Source of the DNA: Pogonophryne albipinna
Taxonomy: Eukaryota > Chordata > Actinopteri > Perciformes > Artedidraconidae
Reading direction: 5' to 3'
Length of the DNA: 64,000 bases
Assembly: GCA_028583405.1 (NCBI GenBank)
Contig: CM053243.1
Coordinates: 34,561,420-34,625,419, forward strand
A program made the position numbers and the translations under genes. Positions within the stretch are counted from its first letter, which is position 1, and each line of letters starts with the position of its first letter. Below are positions 1 through 11,218 of the stretch, in pieces. Under the pieces are notes generated by a model. That model made no database searches, was not told the origin of the DNA, and saw only the letters and a program-made list of their open reading frames with translations.

Positions 1-359
1 CAGAAGCCAGCCGAAGACTACTTCAGATGCGGCAGCATAAGCGCCAGGTGGTGGATTATGCTATCGAGTTTCGCACGGCAGCAGCGGACAGCGGGTGGAA
101 TATTCCGGCTCTTCGCGACGCTTTTCGGACTGGATTAGCAGATTCAATCAAGGACCAGCTGGCTCCCCTGGAGGTACCCCGGGACCTGGAATCTCTCATC
201 GCCGTTTCCATCCGGATCGACAACCGACTTCGGGAAAGAGAGAGAGAACGTCGACACAGCCGTGACGGACATCCCAGTTTCCAGGGCTTTTTTCCACGAG
301 CCTTTCCACCAGAGGAGGTTTTTCAGCAAGCTTACCAGCCAAGAGGAGGGCGCTGGTGA
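1..359 (+). CDS. gag: gag polyprotein, C-terminal part (partial)
   Basis: This is the last ~119 codons of the structural protein that packages the retrotransposon RNA. Reading is open from base 3 to the TGA at 357-359. The ATG at 27 is internal, because the aligned full copy starts 556 bases further upstream (55612 versus 56168). The end is an arginine/glutamate-rich stretch (RERERERR) followed by a short tail. No CCHC zinc knuckle is present before the stop, where sushi-type gags usually carry one. The stop overlaps the first pol codon as GTGA. Confidence 0.85.
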   Translation, partial: EASRRLLQMRQHKRQVVDYAIEFRTAAADSGWNIPALRDAFRTGLADSIKDQLAPLEVPRDLESLIAVSIRIDNRLRERERERRHSRDGHPSFQGFFPRAFPPEEVFQQAYQPRGGRW

Positions 360-3300
360 GCAAGTTTTCCACAGACTTTCCTCCTCGTCCAGTTACCAAG
401 GTAAACATTTTTATTAATGATCAGGTCATTTCCCAAGGAGTGCTAATAGACTCAGGAGCGGACGAAAGTCTTATGGATTGGGGCATAGTCAAACAGCTTG
501 GTATAAAAACTGTCCCTCTATCTTCTCCCATTACCGCCAGTGCTTTAGACGGACGTTTGTTGTTTACAGTCACCCACTGCACAGAACCTATCCAGATCAC
601 TGTAAATAATGACCACACTGAAGTTATGCAGTTTCACATTTTTGAATCTGCTCAGCATCCGGTTATTTTGGGTTTTCCGTGGCTAAAAATCCACAACCCA
701 CACATTGACTGGCGCTCAGGAAGGGTTAAGGAGTGGGGAGAGGATTGCATTAACAGGTGTAAACATTCACGCTCTGTTAAAGCACCAACAGACCCTAGTA
801 GGATCGTCATTGATCACCCAGACTATCCTGACCTACAGAAGGTACCGTCATGTTATCATGATCTTAAGGAAGCATTTAACAAATCAAAAGCCATGTCGTT
901 ACCTCCTCACCGACCTTTTGATTGCCCCATTAATCTCTTACCGGGGGCTCCCATTCCCAAGGGAAAACTGTATTCGATCTCAAGGCCAGAGAGAGCGGCA
1001 ATGGACGACTACATTTCCGCTTCTCTCAAATCAGGGATTATCCGTCCTTCATCTTCCCCAGCTGGAGCGGGGTTTTTCTTCGTGGGAAAAAAGGACGGTT
1101 CTCTGAGACCTTGCATAGACTACAGCCCTCTTAATGACATTACGGTAAAAAACCGCTATCCTCTGCCACTCATGTCCTCTGCTTTCGAGCTACTTCAGAC
1201 TGCCAAGATTTTTACCAAGCTGGACTTAAGAAATGCTTATCACTTGGTTAGAATAAGGGAAGGGGATGAGTGGAAGACAGGATTTAATACTCAGAGCGGT
1301 CACTATGAGTACCTTGTTATGCCTTTTGGACTGTGTAATGCACCGGCTGTGTTTCAGGGTTTTGTGAATGAGGTTTTGCGGGAATTTTTGAATGTTTCTG
1401 TGTTTGTGTACCTTGATGACATTTTGATTTTCTCACCAGACTCTAAGTCCCATGTTCACCATGTCCGTCAGGTTCTGCAGAAACTACTCGAGAATCAATT
1501 ATATGTCAAGGCAGAGAAGTGTGAGTTTCACGTAGAAAAGGTGGCCTTTCTAGGATATATAATCTCACCAAACCAGATGCAGATGGAACCTGCTAAAGTC
1601 AGTGCAGTTTCCAAGTGGCCAACACCAGACTCCAGGAAGAAGGTTCAGCAGTTCTTAGGGTTTGCAAACTTCTACAGAAAGTTTATAAGAAACTTCAGTT
1701 CTGTAGCTGCTCCTCTGCATGTTCTGACTTCTTCCAAAGTCCCCTTCAAGTGGACTCCCCAGGCTGACTGCGCTTTCCAGCTCCTCAGGGAGAGGTTCAC
1801 CACAGCGCCGATTCTCACCATTCCGGATCCCCAGCGCCAGTTTGTGGTCGAGGTCGATGCTTCCAATGAGGGAATTGGAGGCATTTTGTCCCAAAAATCC
1901 TTGAAAGACAACAGGATACACCCATGTGCCTTCCTGTCGCGGAAGCTGACGGCGGCAGAGAAGAACTACGATGTGGGAAATAAGGAACTGTTAGCTGTAA
2001 AAGCTGCTCTGGAGGAATGGAGACACTGGTTGGAGGGGGCAGAACAGCCGTTCTTAGTTTGGACAGACCATAAGAACCTGGAGTATATCAGAAAGGCTAA
2101 ACGCCTCAACTCTCGGCAGGCCAGGTGGACTCTATTTTTCAGTAGGTTCAACTTCACTCTCTCTTTCCGTCCCGGATCTCAGAATCAGAAACCTGATGCC
2201 TTGTCTCGCCTTTTCGATCCAGAACCTTTTTCGGTAGAGCCCAAGACCATCCTTCCATTAAACCGTATGGTCGGAGCCTTTTCCTGGCAATTAGAATTGG
2301 ACGTTAAACAGGCTAACGCATTAAACCCAGCACCTAGCAAAGGTCCAAACCACCTGCTCTTTGTTCCTGTGTCTCTCCACTCTAAGGTCATCCACTGGGC
2401 CCACACGTCGGTGATCTCGTGCCACCCTGGAGTTAAAAGGACTATGTACAGGATTAAGCAGCGTTTCTGGTGGCCAGCCATGAAGAAGGATGTGCAGGAG
2501 TACGTAGCGGCTTGTCCGGTGTGTGCCTGCAATAAGACCTCGTCCCAGGTCAAGATGGGTTTGCTCCAACCACTGCCGATTCCTCAACGTCCCTGGTCAC
2601 ATATATCTATGGACTTTGTGACAGGTCTTCCCTCGTCCAGAGGCAAAACTACGGTTCTGACAGTGGTGGACCGGTTCTCCAAGATGGTTCATTTCATTCC
2701 TCTAACCAAGATCCCCTCTGCCAAGAGTACCGCAGAGGTCATGATGAACCAAATATTCAGGATCCACGGATTTCCAAATGACATTGTTTCCGACAGAGGT
2801 CCACAATTCATTTCAGCTTTCTGGAAGGAGTTTTGCAGACTCATAGGCGCTACTGTCAGCTTGTCTTCAGGTTACCACCCTCAATCAAATGGACAATCAG
2901 AGCGTCTGAATCAAGAACTGGAGACTACACTACGCTGTCTCGTTTTCCAGAACCAGACCAACTGGAGCGACCACCTCACTTGGGTGGAGTTTGCACACAA
3001 TACTCTTCCCACGGCGGCCACAGGTCTCTCGCCTTTCCATTGTGCCAATGGTTATCAACCGCCGCTGTTCTCAACCGACGAAGGGGAAGTTAAGGTACCA
3101 TCAGCTCACGCCTTGATTAGACGCTGTCGCCGAGTTTGGGCTGGAGCTCGCCAATCTCTGCTACGAAGTTCGGCTCGGATGAAGGATGTAGCAGACATCC
3201 ACCGCAGGGCCGCTCCCAGTTACAAACCGGGTCAAAAGGTGTGGCTTTCCACCAAGGACCTACCACTTCAGGTGGCTTCCAAGAAGTTGACTCCAAGGTT

Positions 3301-3694
3301 TGTGGGGCCTTTTCCGGTGTCAAAAGTCATCAATCCGGTATCTGTGCGCCTAAGACTTCCCAGAACCATGGGGGTACACCCTACATTCCACGTCAGCAAG
3401 ATTAAGCCAGTTCATGAGAGCACGCTGATTCCCGCCTCCAAGCCCCCTCCACCACCCCAGTTCTTCGAAGGTGGCCTAACGTACAAGGTCCGCAAGTTGC
3501 TGGAGGTCCGCAATAGGGGTCGAGGCAAGCAATTCCTGGTGGATTGGGTGGGTTATGGTCTCGAGGAAAGGTGCTGGGTTCCTGCGAGATTCATTGTGGA
3601 CAAAACCCTGATTCAGGATTTTTATGATCGGCCTGGGCCGTCAGGAGTCGGCCCTAGAGGGGGGGGTACTGTTGTGCACCGTCAAAAGTGTTAA
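356..3694 (+). CDS. pol: pol polyprotein, intact reading frame (copy 1)
   Basis: An uninterrupted frame of 1112 codons, in the -1 frame relative to gag. Domains in order: aspartic protease (DSGA at residues 32-35), reverse transcriptase (palm YLDD at 352-355), RNase H (from about residue 495), integrase zinc region (H683, H690, C720, C723), integrase catalytic D753, D813 and E849, and a C-terminal chromodomain at about 1043-1090. The order RT-RNase H-integrase plus chromodomain defines a chromovirus of the gypsy group. It has no ATG before residue 40, past the protease active site, so it is probably made by frameshifting from gag and then processed. The last eight codons run into the 3' LTR. 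All key residues are present, so this copy of pol may be functional. Confidence 0.93.
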   Translation: MSKFSTDFPPRPVTKVNIFINDQVISQGVLIDSGADESLMDWGIVKQLGIKTVPLSSPITASALDGRLLFTVTHCTEPIQITVNNDHTEVMQFHIFESAQHPVILGFPWLKIHNPHIDWRSGRVKEWGEDCINRCKHSRSVKAPTDPSRIVIDHPDYPDLQKVPSCYHDLKEAFNKSKAMSLPPHRPFDCPINLLPGAPIPKGKLYSISRPERAAMDDYISASLKSGIIRPSSSPAGAGFFFVGKKDGSLRPCIDYSPLNDITVKNRYPLPLMSSAFELLQTAKIFTKLDLRNAYHLVRIREGDEWKTGFNTQSGHYEYLVMPFGLCNAPAVFQGFVNEVLREFLNVSVFVYLDDILIFSPDSKSHVHHVRQVLQKLLENQLYVKAEKCEFHVEKVAFLGYIISPNQMQMEPAKVSAVSKWPTPDSRKKVQQFLGFANFYRKFIRNFSSVAAPLHVLTSSKVPFKWTPQADCAFQLLRERFTTAPILTIPDPQRQFVVEVDASNEGIGGILSQKSLKDNRIHPCAFLSRKLTAAEKNYDVGNKELLAVKAALEEWRHWLEGAEQPFLVWTDHKNLEYIRKAKRLNSRQARWTLFFSRFNFTLSFRPGSQNQKPDALSRLFDPEPFSVEPKTILPLNRMVGAFSWQLELDVKQANALNPAPSKGPNHLLFVPVSLHSKVIHWAHTSVISCHPGVKRTMYRIKQRFWWPAMKKDVQEYVAACPVCACNKTSSQVKMGLLQPLPIPQRPWSHISMDFVTGLPSSRGKTTVLTVVDRFSKMVHFIPLTKIPSAKSTAEVMMNQIFRIHGFPNDIVSDRGPQFISAFWKEFCRLIGATVSLSSGYHPQSNGQSERLNQELETTLRCLVFQNQTNWSDHLTWVEFAHNTLPTAATGLSPFHCANGYQPPLFSTDEGEVKVPSAHALIRRCRRVWAGARQSLLRSSARMKDVADIHRRAAPSYKPGQKVWLSTKDLPLQVASKKLTPRFVGPFPVSKVINPVSVRLRLPRTMGVHPTFHVSKIKPVHESTLIPASKPPPPPQFFEGGLTYKVRKLLEVRNRGRGKQFLVDWVGYGLEERCWVPARFIVDKTLIQDFYDRPGPSGVGPRGGGTVVHRQKC

Positions 3695-4148
3695 TAATCA
3701 TGTTTCATATTTATGTGTTATTATTGCTCACTTCCTGTTTTGTTTGTTTCACGCCTCATTTCAGGTCCCTTGACTCACTTCCCTCATCAGTATCAGCCCC
3801 GCCCCTGATTGTGTTCACCTGTGTATGGTTGTTGAGTGCTTAAAGTCCCCAGTCTCCCAGCGTTCAGTGTCAGTTCGTTTTTGTCCTGTCCTCATGCCAG
3901 AGTTCTGCTCTTCAGCGTTTGCACTTTTGATTCAAGCCTATCTTTGCTCCTGAAACTTATTATAAGTTTAGTTCCTCACGTTGTGAGCGATTTTCTGTTG
4001 TACCTTGTTTAAGCCTTTTTTGTCATCTCGTAAGAGTGATTTTCTTTTGTTACCTTTTTTTACAAATAAAGTATATTAATTATACTTTACCTTTGGCTCC
4101 CGGGTCGTGCATTTGAGTCCTTATCCTTGTGTAACCAAGTTCATAACA
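3670..4148 (+). repeat. 3' LTR of gypsy copy 1
   Basis: Starts TGTTGTGCACC and ends TTCATAACA, 479 bp. It is preceded by a polypurine tract (A-G-rich, long G run at about 3656-3666). It differs from the 482-bp LTRs of copy 2 by small indels and several substitutions. AATAAA lies at about 4066 in the AT-rich 3' part. Confidence 0.9.
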
Positions 4149-4153
4149 CAACT

Positions 4154-4955
4154 ACGGTGTAGTTGTCCCTTCCGTTGACCTGGGTTCCCTGCAACCGTAT
4201 GCAAAACCCATGGTCACAAATCTGGGCGTCAAAATTGACTGTGCTTTTAAATTGGATAAACAAATCAACTCAGTGGTTAAGTCCAGTTTTTATCACTTGA
4301 GGCTCCTGTCCAAAATCAACCAGTTTTATCCTTTTTAGACCTTGAGCGTGTAATTCATGCCTTTGTTTCTACGCGTCTAGATTACTGTAATGCACTTTAT
4401 GCCAGCCTAAACAAGACCTCGCTGGCACGCCTGCAGCTGGTACAAAACGCTGCGGCTCAGCTGCTTACAGGAACACCCAAGCATGAACACATCACACTAA
4501 TTCTGGCTTCCCTCCACTGGCTTCCTGTCCATTTTAGAGTTAATTTTAAGATGTTATTGTTTGTTTTTAAATCGCTTAATGGGCTGGCCCCTCAGTACAT
4601 CTCAGACCTTCTACAGGTGTACACCCCCTCAAGGGCTTTGAGGTTGGCTGATCAGCTGCTGCTGGTAGTCCTTAATACCAAGAAAAAGACCAGGGGAGAC
4701 CGAGCCTTCTCAGCGGTAGCCCCCAGGCTCTGGAACAACCTGCCCCCCCATGTCAAATTGTCGCCCACCCTTCAAACGTTTAAGACCCACCCGAAGACCC
4801 ACCTCTTTTCCCTCGCTTTCGAGAATCTATTCTATGTGTGCCTTTTATCTATTATTGTAATATCATATTTTATTATAATGTTATGTCTGCTGTGAAGCAC
4901 TTCGGTAAAACCCTCTGTTTTAATATGTGCTATATAAATAAAGTGGATTGGATTG
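4154..4955 (+). pseudogene. L2-like LINE, 3' end fragment with broken reverse transcriptase
   Basis: The translation gives the C-terminal end of an L2/CR1-type ORF2: a DYCNALYASL-like stretch, LHWLPV, then RAFSAVAPRLWNNLPP and FKTHPKTHLF. These motifs are typical of fish L2 tails. A stop/frame change occurs near 4336. It ends in AATAAAG followed by a short GGATT tandem tail, the usual L2 3' end. The 5' part of the LINE is missing. Confidence 0.75.
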
Positions 4956-5173
4956 GATAGTTATGCCATGAATGAAAAACTTGGGTCGCAGGTTCCTCAA
5001 CAGTGCATAACAAGACATCTATCAATATGTGTGTATACCATGTCATTCTGCACATTTCTTATACTATCTACATACATCTTATAAGAGTATAATACATATG
5101 TATAATATCAGTTTAATAATAAACAAATAAGTGCTTGAACATAGTTAACATTGCAGGAAAGCAATATATTAGA

Positions 5174-5440
5174 CGTTAAGTACTTTGTCAGGCTTAATAT
5201 TTATCTGTAGATACAAATGTCACTGTGTGTGCTGTGTGCTCTGCATGTGTGACCATTAAAGAGGGTTTCATCCCTCCATATTCTTCTTCTATACCCCCAA
5301 AGCTTTTTTCTAATTCAAAAGAAGACCTTAACCTAAAGTACTCTTTAATGTTTAAATTAAGCCTTATTAGTTTGTCTGTTTTGCACATCCTCCTATTAAT
5401 ATCTAATAATAAAATAATACAATTCAATAACGTGCTTTAA
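5174..5440 (+). repeat. dispersed repeat, shared with 63785-63937
   Basis: Stretches such as AAAGAAGACCTTAACCTAAA and CAGTTTGTCTGTTTTGCACA-like sequence recur at 63785-63937, in the same orientation. About 65 bp at 5213-5280 are absent from the other copy, so it has either been inserted here or deleted there. No family name is recognised. Confidence 0.6.
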
Positions 5441-5693
5441 CCACCAGGTGTCCCTTTCTATCAGCTGTGCACCTTTAATGTGCGTCATGTGCAATGTTTA
5501 CAGTGGGAACAGCTGTGAGGTCCGTGCAGAAAGCAGAGCAGTGTATAATATATATCACTCAGTATAGGCCTACATTTCTGTCTTTGTTTGTATGCTTTAG
5601 TTTAGTAGATATCTACAAACAAAAAGTCGATATTCTTCTAAAACCATTTAGTGCTTCACATAATAAAATACACAACGGCTGTATCCTGATATA

Positions 5694-7282
5694 CAGTGGG
5701 GCAAAAAAGTATTTAGTCAGCCACCAATTGTGCAAGTTCTCCCACTTAAAAAGATGAGAGAGGCCTGTAATTTTCATCCTAGGTACACTTCAACTATGAG
5801 AGACAGAATGGGGGGAAAGAATCCAGGAAATCACATTGTAGGATTTTTAATGAATTAATTGGTAAATTCCTCGGTAAAATATGTATTTGGTCACCTACAA
5901 ACAAACAAGATTTCTGGCTCTCACAGACCTGTAACTTCTTCTTTAATACCCTCCTCTGTCCTCCACTCGTTAACTGTATTAATGGCACCTGTTTGAACTC
6001 GTTATCAGTATAAAAGACACCTGTCCACAACCTCAAACAGTCACACTCCAAACTCCACTATGGCCAAGACCAAAGAGCTGTCAAAGGACACCAGAAACAA
6101 AATTGTAGACCTGCACCAGGCTGGGAAGACTGAATCTGCAATAGGTAAGCAGCTTGGTGTGAAGAAATCAACTGTGGGAGCAATTATTAGAAAATGGAAG
6201 ACATACAAGACGACTGATAATCTCCCTCGATCTGGGGCTCCACGCAAGATCTCACCCCGTGGGGTCAAAATGATCACAAGAACGGTGAGCAAAAATCCCA
6301 GAACCACACGGGGGGACCTAGTCAATGACCTGCAGAGAGCTGGGACCAAAATAACAAAGGCTACCATCAGTAACACACTACGCCGCCAGGGACTCAAATC
6401 CTGCAGTGCCAGACGTGTCCCCCTGCTTAAGCCAGTACATGTCCAGGCCCGTCTGAAGTTTGCTAGAGAGCATTTAGATGATCCAGAAGAGGATTGGGAG
6501 AATGTCATATGGTCAGATGAAACCAAAATATAACTTTTTGGTAAAAACTCAACTAGACGTGTTTGGAGGAGAAAGAATGCTGAGTTGCATCCAAAGAACA
6601 CCATACCTACTGTGAAACATGGGGGTTTTTGGGCTGTTTTTCTGCAAAGGGACCAGGACGACTGATCCGTGTAAAGGAAAGAATGAATGGGGCCATGTAT
6701 CGTGAGATTTTGAGTGACAACCTCCTTCCATCAGCAAGGGCATTGAAGTTGAAACGTGGCTGGGTCTTTCAGCATGACAATGATCCCAAACACACCGCCC
6801 GGGCAACGAATGAGTGGCTTCGTAAGAAGCATTTCAAGGTCCTGGATTGGCCTAGCCAGTCTCCAGATCTCAACCCCATAGAAAATCTTTGGAGGGAGTT
6901 GAAAGTCCGTGTTGCCCAGCGACAGCCCCAAAACACCACTGCTCTAGAGATCTGCATGGAGGAATGGGCCAAAATACCAGCAACAGTGTGTGAAAACCTT
7001 GTGAAGACTTACAGAAAACGTTTGACCTCTGTCATTGCCAACAAAGGGTTTATAACAAAGTATTGAGATGAACTTTTGTTATTGACCAAATACTTATTTT
7101 CCACCATAATTTGCAAATAAATTCTTTAAAAATCAGAAAATGTGATTTTCTGGATTTTTTTTTCTCATTTTGTCTCTCATAGTTGAGGTATACCTAGGAT
7201 GAAAATTACAGGCCTCTCTCATCTTTTTAAGTGGGAGAACTTGCACAATTGGTGGCTGACTAAATACTTTTTTGCCCCACTG
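5694..7282 (+). mobile_element. Tc1/mariner (Tc1-like) transposon, inactive
   Basis: The 1589-bp element begins CAGTGGGGCAAAAAAGTATT and ends with its inverted complement. It is flanked by TA on both sides (5692-5693 and 7283-7284), the Tc1/mariner target. Inverted repeats are near-identical over about 100 bp and fade out by about 145 bp. The transposase frame lies between them. Confidence 0.93.
6060..7066 (+). pseudogene. Tc1-like transposase pseudogene
   Basis: Tc1 transposases cut and paste their own element in the nucleus. Residues 1-157 (6060-6533) hold the paired-like helix-turn-helix DNA-binding half ([20 protein letters not shown] start) and the first catalytic aspartate (WSDE). A TAA at 6531-6533 lies where relatives have a glutamate codon, which is consistent with a single G-to-T change. 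Around 6620-6630 about 20 bases are missing and the frame changes. The rest (6629-7066) keeps the second aspartate (HDNDPKH) and the final glutamate (NPIENLW) of the DD34E triad. Two disabling changes make it non-functional. Confidence 0.9.
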
Positions 7283-7310
7283 TATATTATATGCTTGAGG
7301 AGCTGTATGT

Positions 7311-7365
7311 GCGTGTGGTACAGTGTGTAGATGTGTGTGATACAGTGTGTAGGTGTGTGTTGTAC
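7311..7365 (+). repeat. short minisatellite, ~22-bp unit
   Basis: About 2.5 copies of a GTGTGTGATACAGTGTGTAG-like unit directly after the Tc1 element. Confidence 0.6.
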
Positions 7366-7499
7366 ACAGTGGCGTTTTTATATGTACAAAAATGGTGGGG
7401 CACAAACAACTTAGATGTGTATATATAAGCTTCTGATGCTTTTTTAAAGATGTAAACAAATAGCTGTAGGCTATCCATGGTCCCGATAGAGAGAGGCAG

Positions 7500-7770
7500 A
7501 GGTGGGAGTAAGTCCTACATGTGCAAGTCATGAGCAAGTCTCAAGTCTTGACCTACAAGTATCAAGCAAGTCCCAACCCAGATAGCAAAACATGTTTGGC
7601 CCACACAAAACACCTTCATCCGGCCCACATACAGCATGGAATGATGGCACTTGGGCGCTCCGCTCCGCCAGATCTGGGCCACAAGCAAGCCATAGCAATG
7701 CCACATGTCAACCAAAAACGAACCACAACCACACAGAACTGGACCTAATCTGGGCCACGTTTTTAATGGT
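7500..7770. repeat. unclassified dispersed repeat fragment
   Basis: Begins with reiterated CAAGTC/AAGTCTC motifs (7514-7570), then CCAGATAGCAAAACATG followed by CTGGGCCACA-type pieces. The CCAGATAGC start mirrors the GCTATCTGG end at 43680-43690, so both may be ends of one DNA element family. No coding capacity. Confidence 0.35.
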
Positions 7771-7889
7771 TGTATCATAATTTATTAATATTGGTGAACT
7801 AGCCACTGCATCATTACATTTTCAAAATAACTGGGATACAATCCAACCATGCCAGAATAATAAACAATAAAATAAACACACCTGTGAGG

Positions 7890-8507
7890 CAGAGTCCTGC
7901 ATCGGGTCGGGTACCGTCGGGTACCCGACGGGTGACCCGGAAAAAAGGTGATTCGCGGGTGGTATTTTTTCAAACGCTTTTTTCCGGGTTCGGTTCTGGG
8001 TAAAACAAAGATGATGCAGGTCGGGTCGCGGGTATTGCATAATAAATATATTAAAATAATAATAATTTAGTTTAATGTTTAAATCCTCAGACCTCTCCCC
8101 CGCGGGACCGCGCATAATCATAACCTCTGCAGCGCATCAATCTGCTGCTGTGCGCGCCACATTCGAAATGGCTGAGGTGAAGCTCTCTAGCGGAGAATAC
8201 AACACTTCCTCAAGAGCGAAATCCAACGTCTGGGAGGCTTTTGGTGTCATCCTAGATGGAGAAAATAACCAACATCCCACGCTTTTTGAGACAAATATGC
8301 AACTGCGTGTGTTAATAATTGCACGTTTTCACTGCTCATATATAGGCTATGCGGGTTCGGGTCGGGTTGCGGATCTTGTGCCGGCGGGTCGGGTCGGGTT
8401 GCGGAACTAATTGGCAATATGTGCTGGTAGCGGGGCGGGTTCGGTATTGCACGTCGCGGGTGCGGGGCGGGAGCGGGTCTTGAAAATCAGACCCGTGCAG
8501 GACTCTG
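7890..8507. mobile_element. hAT-type non-autonomous element with 8-bp duplication
   Basis: 618 bp with perfect 12-bp ends CAGAGTCCTGCA, flanked by the exact 8-bp direct repeat CTGTGAGG (7882-7889 and 8508-8515), the hAT hallmark. The subterminal regions are crowded with GGGTCGGGT-type words in both orientations, likely transposase contact sites. Confidence 0.9.
8168..8275 (+). pseudogene. remnant of hAT transposase N-terminus (possible BED finger start)
   Basis: An ATG-initiated stretch of about 36 codons inside the hAT element contains AKSNVWEAFG, resembling the S-x-VW-x-x-F start of BED zinc fingers in hAT transposases. Nothing downstream continues it. I infer that the element is an internal deletion derivative of an autonomous hAT. 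Confidence 0.4.
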
Positions 8508-8739
8508 CTGTGAGGTGGGATGGATTACAGTGCTCACTATCACAGATTTTTTCAGATTTGTGAACAATATTTGAGAGAAATGGTTATTTTGTGTATATTG
8601 AACATGTTTTAGATCTTTGAGTTCATCTCATGAAAAATGGGAGCAAAAACAAAAGTGTTGCATTTATATTTTTGTTCAGTGTATAATACCTTGTTAAATT
8701 CAACATGTATATATTCTACTTACTTGTTTATTTCTTGTC

Positions 8740-8840
8740 TTGAATTTTTATTGTACAATGCCATGTCTTTTTATGCTGCTGCAACGCAAACATTTCCCAA
8801 ATTGGGATCAATAAAGTACTATCTTATCTTATCATTATCT
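8740..8840 (+). repeat. LINE 3' tail
   Basis: CCCAAATTGGGATCAATAAA followed by reiterated TATCTTATCT is a typical fish LINE terminus. A related tail lies on the other strand at 63534-63600. Confidence 0.6.
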
Positions 8841-9254
8841 TATATATGTTTTTGATTAAAAAAAGTTATTTTAATGCTATTCGTATGTATGATATCTCCT
8901 TAAAATGTATTTTAATATTTAAAAATGGATGAACATGTGCATAGACAGATCATCCTCCAGAGAGTATGTCTATGCTTCAACTTATTTTTGAAAGCTCAAA
9001 ATATTGAAAACAGTTATTTTATGACAACATTTCAAACTCTTAGATGCACGAGTGAATGGACCCTACACTCTTCCATAAGTGGGTCTAAAAGGACCTGTAT
9101 TAGAATAATGTGTTTTTATGCCATTTGTCATTTTGGTTAAGAAAAATCACTTGTATAATATTTTGTATAATATTTTGGTTCACATTCGAAATATTTTATA
9201 TTTAATCTTTCACAATTTATAATTTATAAAAAAAAATTACATTTTGGAAAAAAA

Positions 9255-9476
9255 CGTTTTGAACATATTGTCCCAAAGATCTCCGCTATTCTGAGACCCT
9301 CACAGTATTCCAGTCCCTTTTCAAAACTCATCTCTTCTCTACTTGTCTACTCATAGCCCCCCCCCCATCAATCCATGCCGGTTGATCAAGTTTGATAGTC
9401 CTATACCCCCCACCCTAACCTTCCCTTATATTGTAAAGCAATTTTGAGTCATTGAAAAGCCCTATACAAATATAAT

Positions 9477-9507
<31 letters not shown>
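9255..9507 (+). repeat. L2-like LINE tail ending in (ATT)n
   Basis: A degraded coding end (CCAGTCCCTTTTCAAAACTC, matching the FKTHLF-type region) precedes AAGCCCTATACAAATATAAT and an (ATT)n tract at 9478-9507. Confidence 0.55.
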
Positions 9508-9508
<1 letters not shown>

Positions 9509-9945
9509 CTGACCTGGAACCTATTATTCCGATGACTGAATAAAGAGTAGAGTAGTGGCCTTATTCCTTTTTTTGTTGCGGCTTCCAATTAGTGGTTTCG
9601 CTGGGAAAATCTGGCTGTAGTAGCATGTTTTTTTTCTTCTCTAAATGACCCTTTAGCTTGTATTAACACTAGCAACTGGAATCAGTTTGATTGCAAATCT
9701 TGCTTTTATTCTCTCTTGACAAGAAAGACCCATGGGGAAGATTTTCATCAAATAAGAGCGAAGCCACACTCTGAGGTTTTTTGCAATCCAATTCATATCA
9801 GATTTCAAGCACTCAGTCTGGTTGCTCAAATGGATTTTTAAACTCTCAACATCTGCCAAGCAACACAATGTATTCACATCCAGAGCATGGATAACTAACC
9901 AACTATCCTGAAAGGCCTCCATTGGGCGTCTTTGTTTACTTCCTT

Positions 9946-10576
9946 AGGCGCGTTCACACCGCAGTACTTTTCCCACTTTAGTTCCGATATAGTTCCGAAA
10001 TGTTACGTTCACACCAAAAAGAGCCGGAACTAAAATTAGTTCATGAGAACCTTTTCACCCCCTTTTCCATCCCTGCTAGAGAGCAGGGACTTTCGTGGGA
10101 GAAAAAGGTTCCTATGTCTGATTGGCTGGGCGGATTGCAAACCACGCCCCGTAAAACTCCCAAAAAGTTTTGTGAAGCCGCCATTTTATTATCCTCGCAT
10201 TAGCATTATTAGCATTAGCCCAGCGCAGAAACGCAGAGAGACTAAGTTATGGCAACACAAAATAAAACATGGGAGCGGTGGAGATGAGGAGGTGTCGGCG
10301 TTCTGGCGATTTACTCGGAAGGCTACTGAAGGCTACTGAAGTCCAACTCCGCGGACTTCCGGCCGGGAACTTTGGGCGGCAGTATACGCCGTGAAGTTGT
10401 TTGCGGCCTGCCAGTAAACCCAAAGCAGAAGAAGAAGAAGTGACGTCACCGGCTTCATTTGCCTAATCCTCCCCCAGGGACTTATTCCGGTGTGAACGCG
10501 ATCTGTACTTAGTTCATGAGAACAAAAGAGTTCTCATGAACCTTTGTGGGAAAAGTACTGCGGTGTGAATGCGCCT
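9946..10576. mobile_element. miniature inverted-repeat transposable element, ~31-bp ends
   Basis: 631 bp. The left end AGGCGCGTTCACACCGCAGT is repeated inverted at 10546-10576 with few mismatches. A further inverted pair based on AGTTCATGAGAACC lies inside. CTT flanks both sides (9943-9945, 10577-10579), compatible with a 3-bp duplication as made by PIF/Harbinger-type transposases; that assignment is only inferred. No coding capacity. Confidence 0.7.
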
Positions 10577-10589
10577 CTTGACATAGTGA

Positions 10590-11200
10590 CATCACTATGT
10601 AACTCTCACGCTTCTATTGGCTAGTGCTCATACACATTGTACGTGGTAGGCTAAGGGGTATGATATCTTTAAGAGGTTGACCAATCACAACAGAGCCGGC
10701 CAGCTAACCAATCAGAGCAGACAGGGCTCTGGTTTCAGACAAAGTGTGAAAAGAGGTGCTGCAGCACAGGAAGTATGAGAAAAATAAAGAGCTTTTTCAA
10801 CATGAAAAGTATAAAACGCATACCAATGCTTTAGGTAAAAGTTGATAAAACGCTGTGAATTGTGGCTATAAACAAGTTTTGAAATCAGAAATATATATGT
10901 TCACCATGTTTTTCCTTCTTCTATGTCCTGCAGTTTATACGAGTTTCATAAAGTTTCACTAAGGGCTTTTTAAACCAGCCCTCCTTTGCTCTCTGTGACC
11001 CACATCAGCTCCCATAGCTAAAGTATGATGGCTAGTCGTAGCTTTAACGTTCTTGTTGGAGCGGGATGACAATGCTCTTTACAATTTGCTGATCAAGACT
11101 TTAGTGTGGTTGCTATAAAAGTTTAAATGTCCATTAAAAAAACTTCTTCTTCCTCCGATTTTCAAAAGTCCTTTATTGTCCTTCTGTTCACACTTCATCT
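10590..11200. other. no recognised feature
   Basis: About 600 bases of ordinary composition between two transposons. I see no convincing frame, repeat or RNA gene. Confidence 0.5.
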
Positions 11201-11218
11201 CTTTAACCCTCCGGTATC

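Larger units (their letters stand above)
1..4148 (+). mobile_element. Ty3/gypsy sushi-class retrotransposon, copy 1 (5' end outside window)
   Basis: The window opens inside gag. The segment runs through gag end, pol and the 3' LTR and is nearly identical, in the same orientation, to the complete element at 55114-60318. The 5' LTR and most of gag lie upstream of the window, so its target duplication cannot be checked; the 3' flank starts CAACT at 4149 and leads into an L2-like LINE remnant. Confidence 0.93.
7820..8683. mobile_element. Tc1-like non-autonomous fragment, split by a hAT element
   Basis: The right part (8516-8683) has the pieces TGAACAATATTTGAGAGAAA, ATGGGAGCAAAAACAAAAG and the terminal TTTTTGTTCAGTG followed by TA. 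I recognise these from a widespread vertebrate Tc1-like element. Its interior motif (ACACACCTGTGAGG joined to TGGGATGG) is interrupted exactly at 7890-8507 by the hAT element. The left end is not clearly defined. Confidence 0.6.

Noticed and set aside
4141..4166. Inverted repeat just after the LTR of gypsy copy 1 (ACAACTAC GGT GTAGTTGT)
   Set aside because: An 8-bp stem at an insertion junction with no copy on the other side; probably chance.
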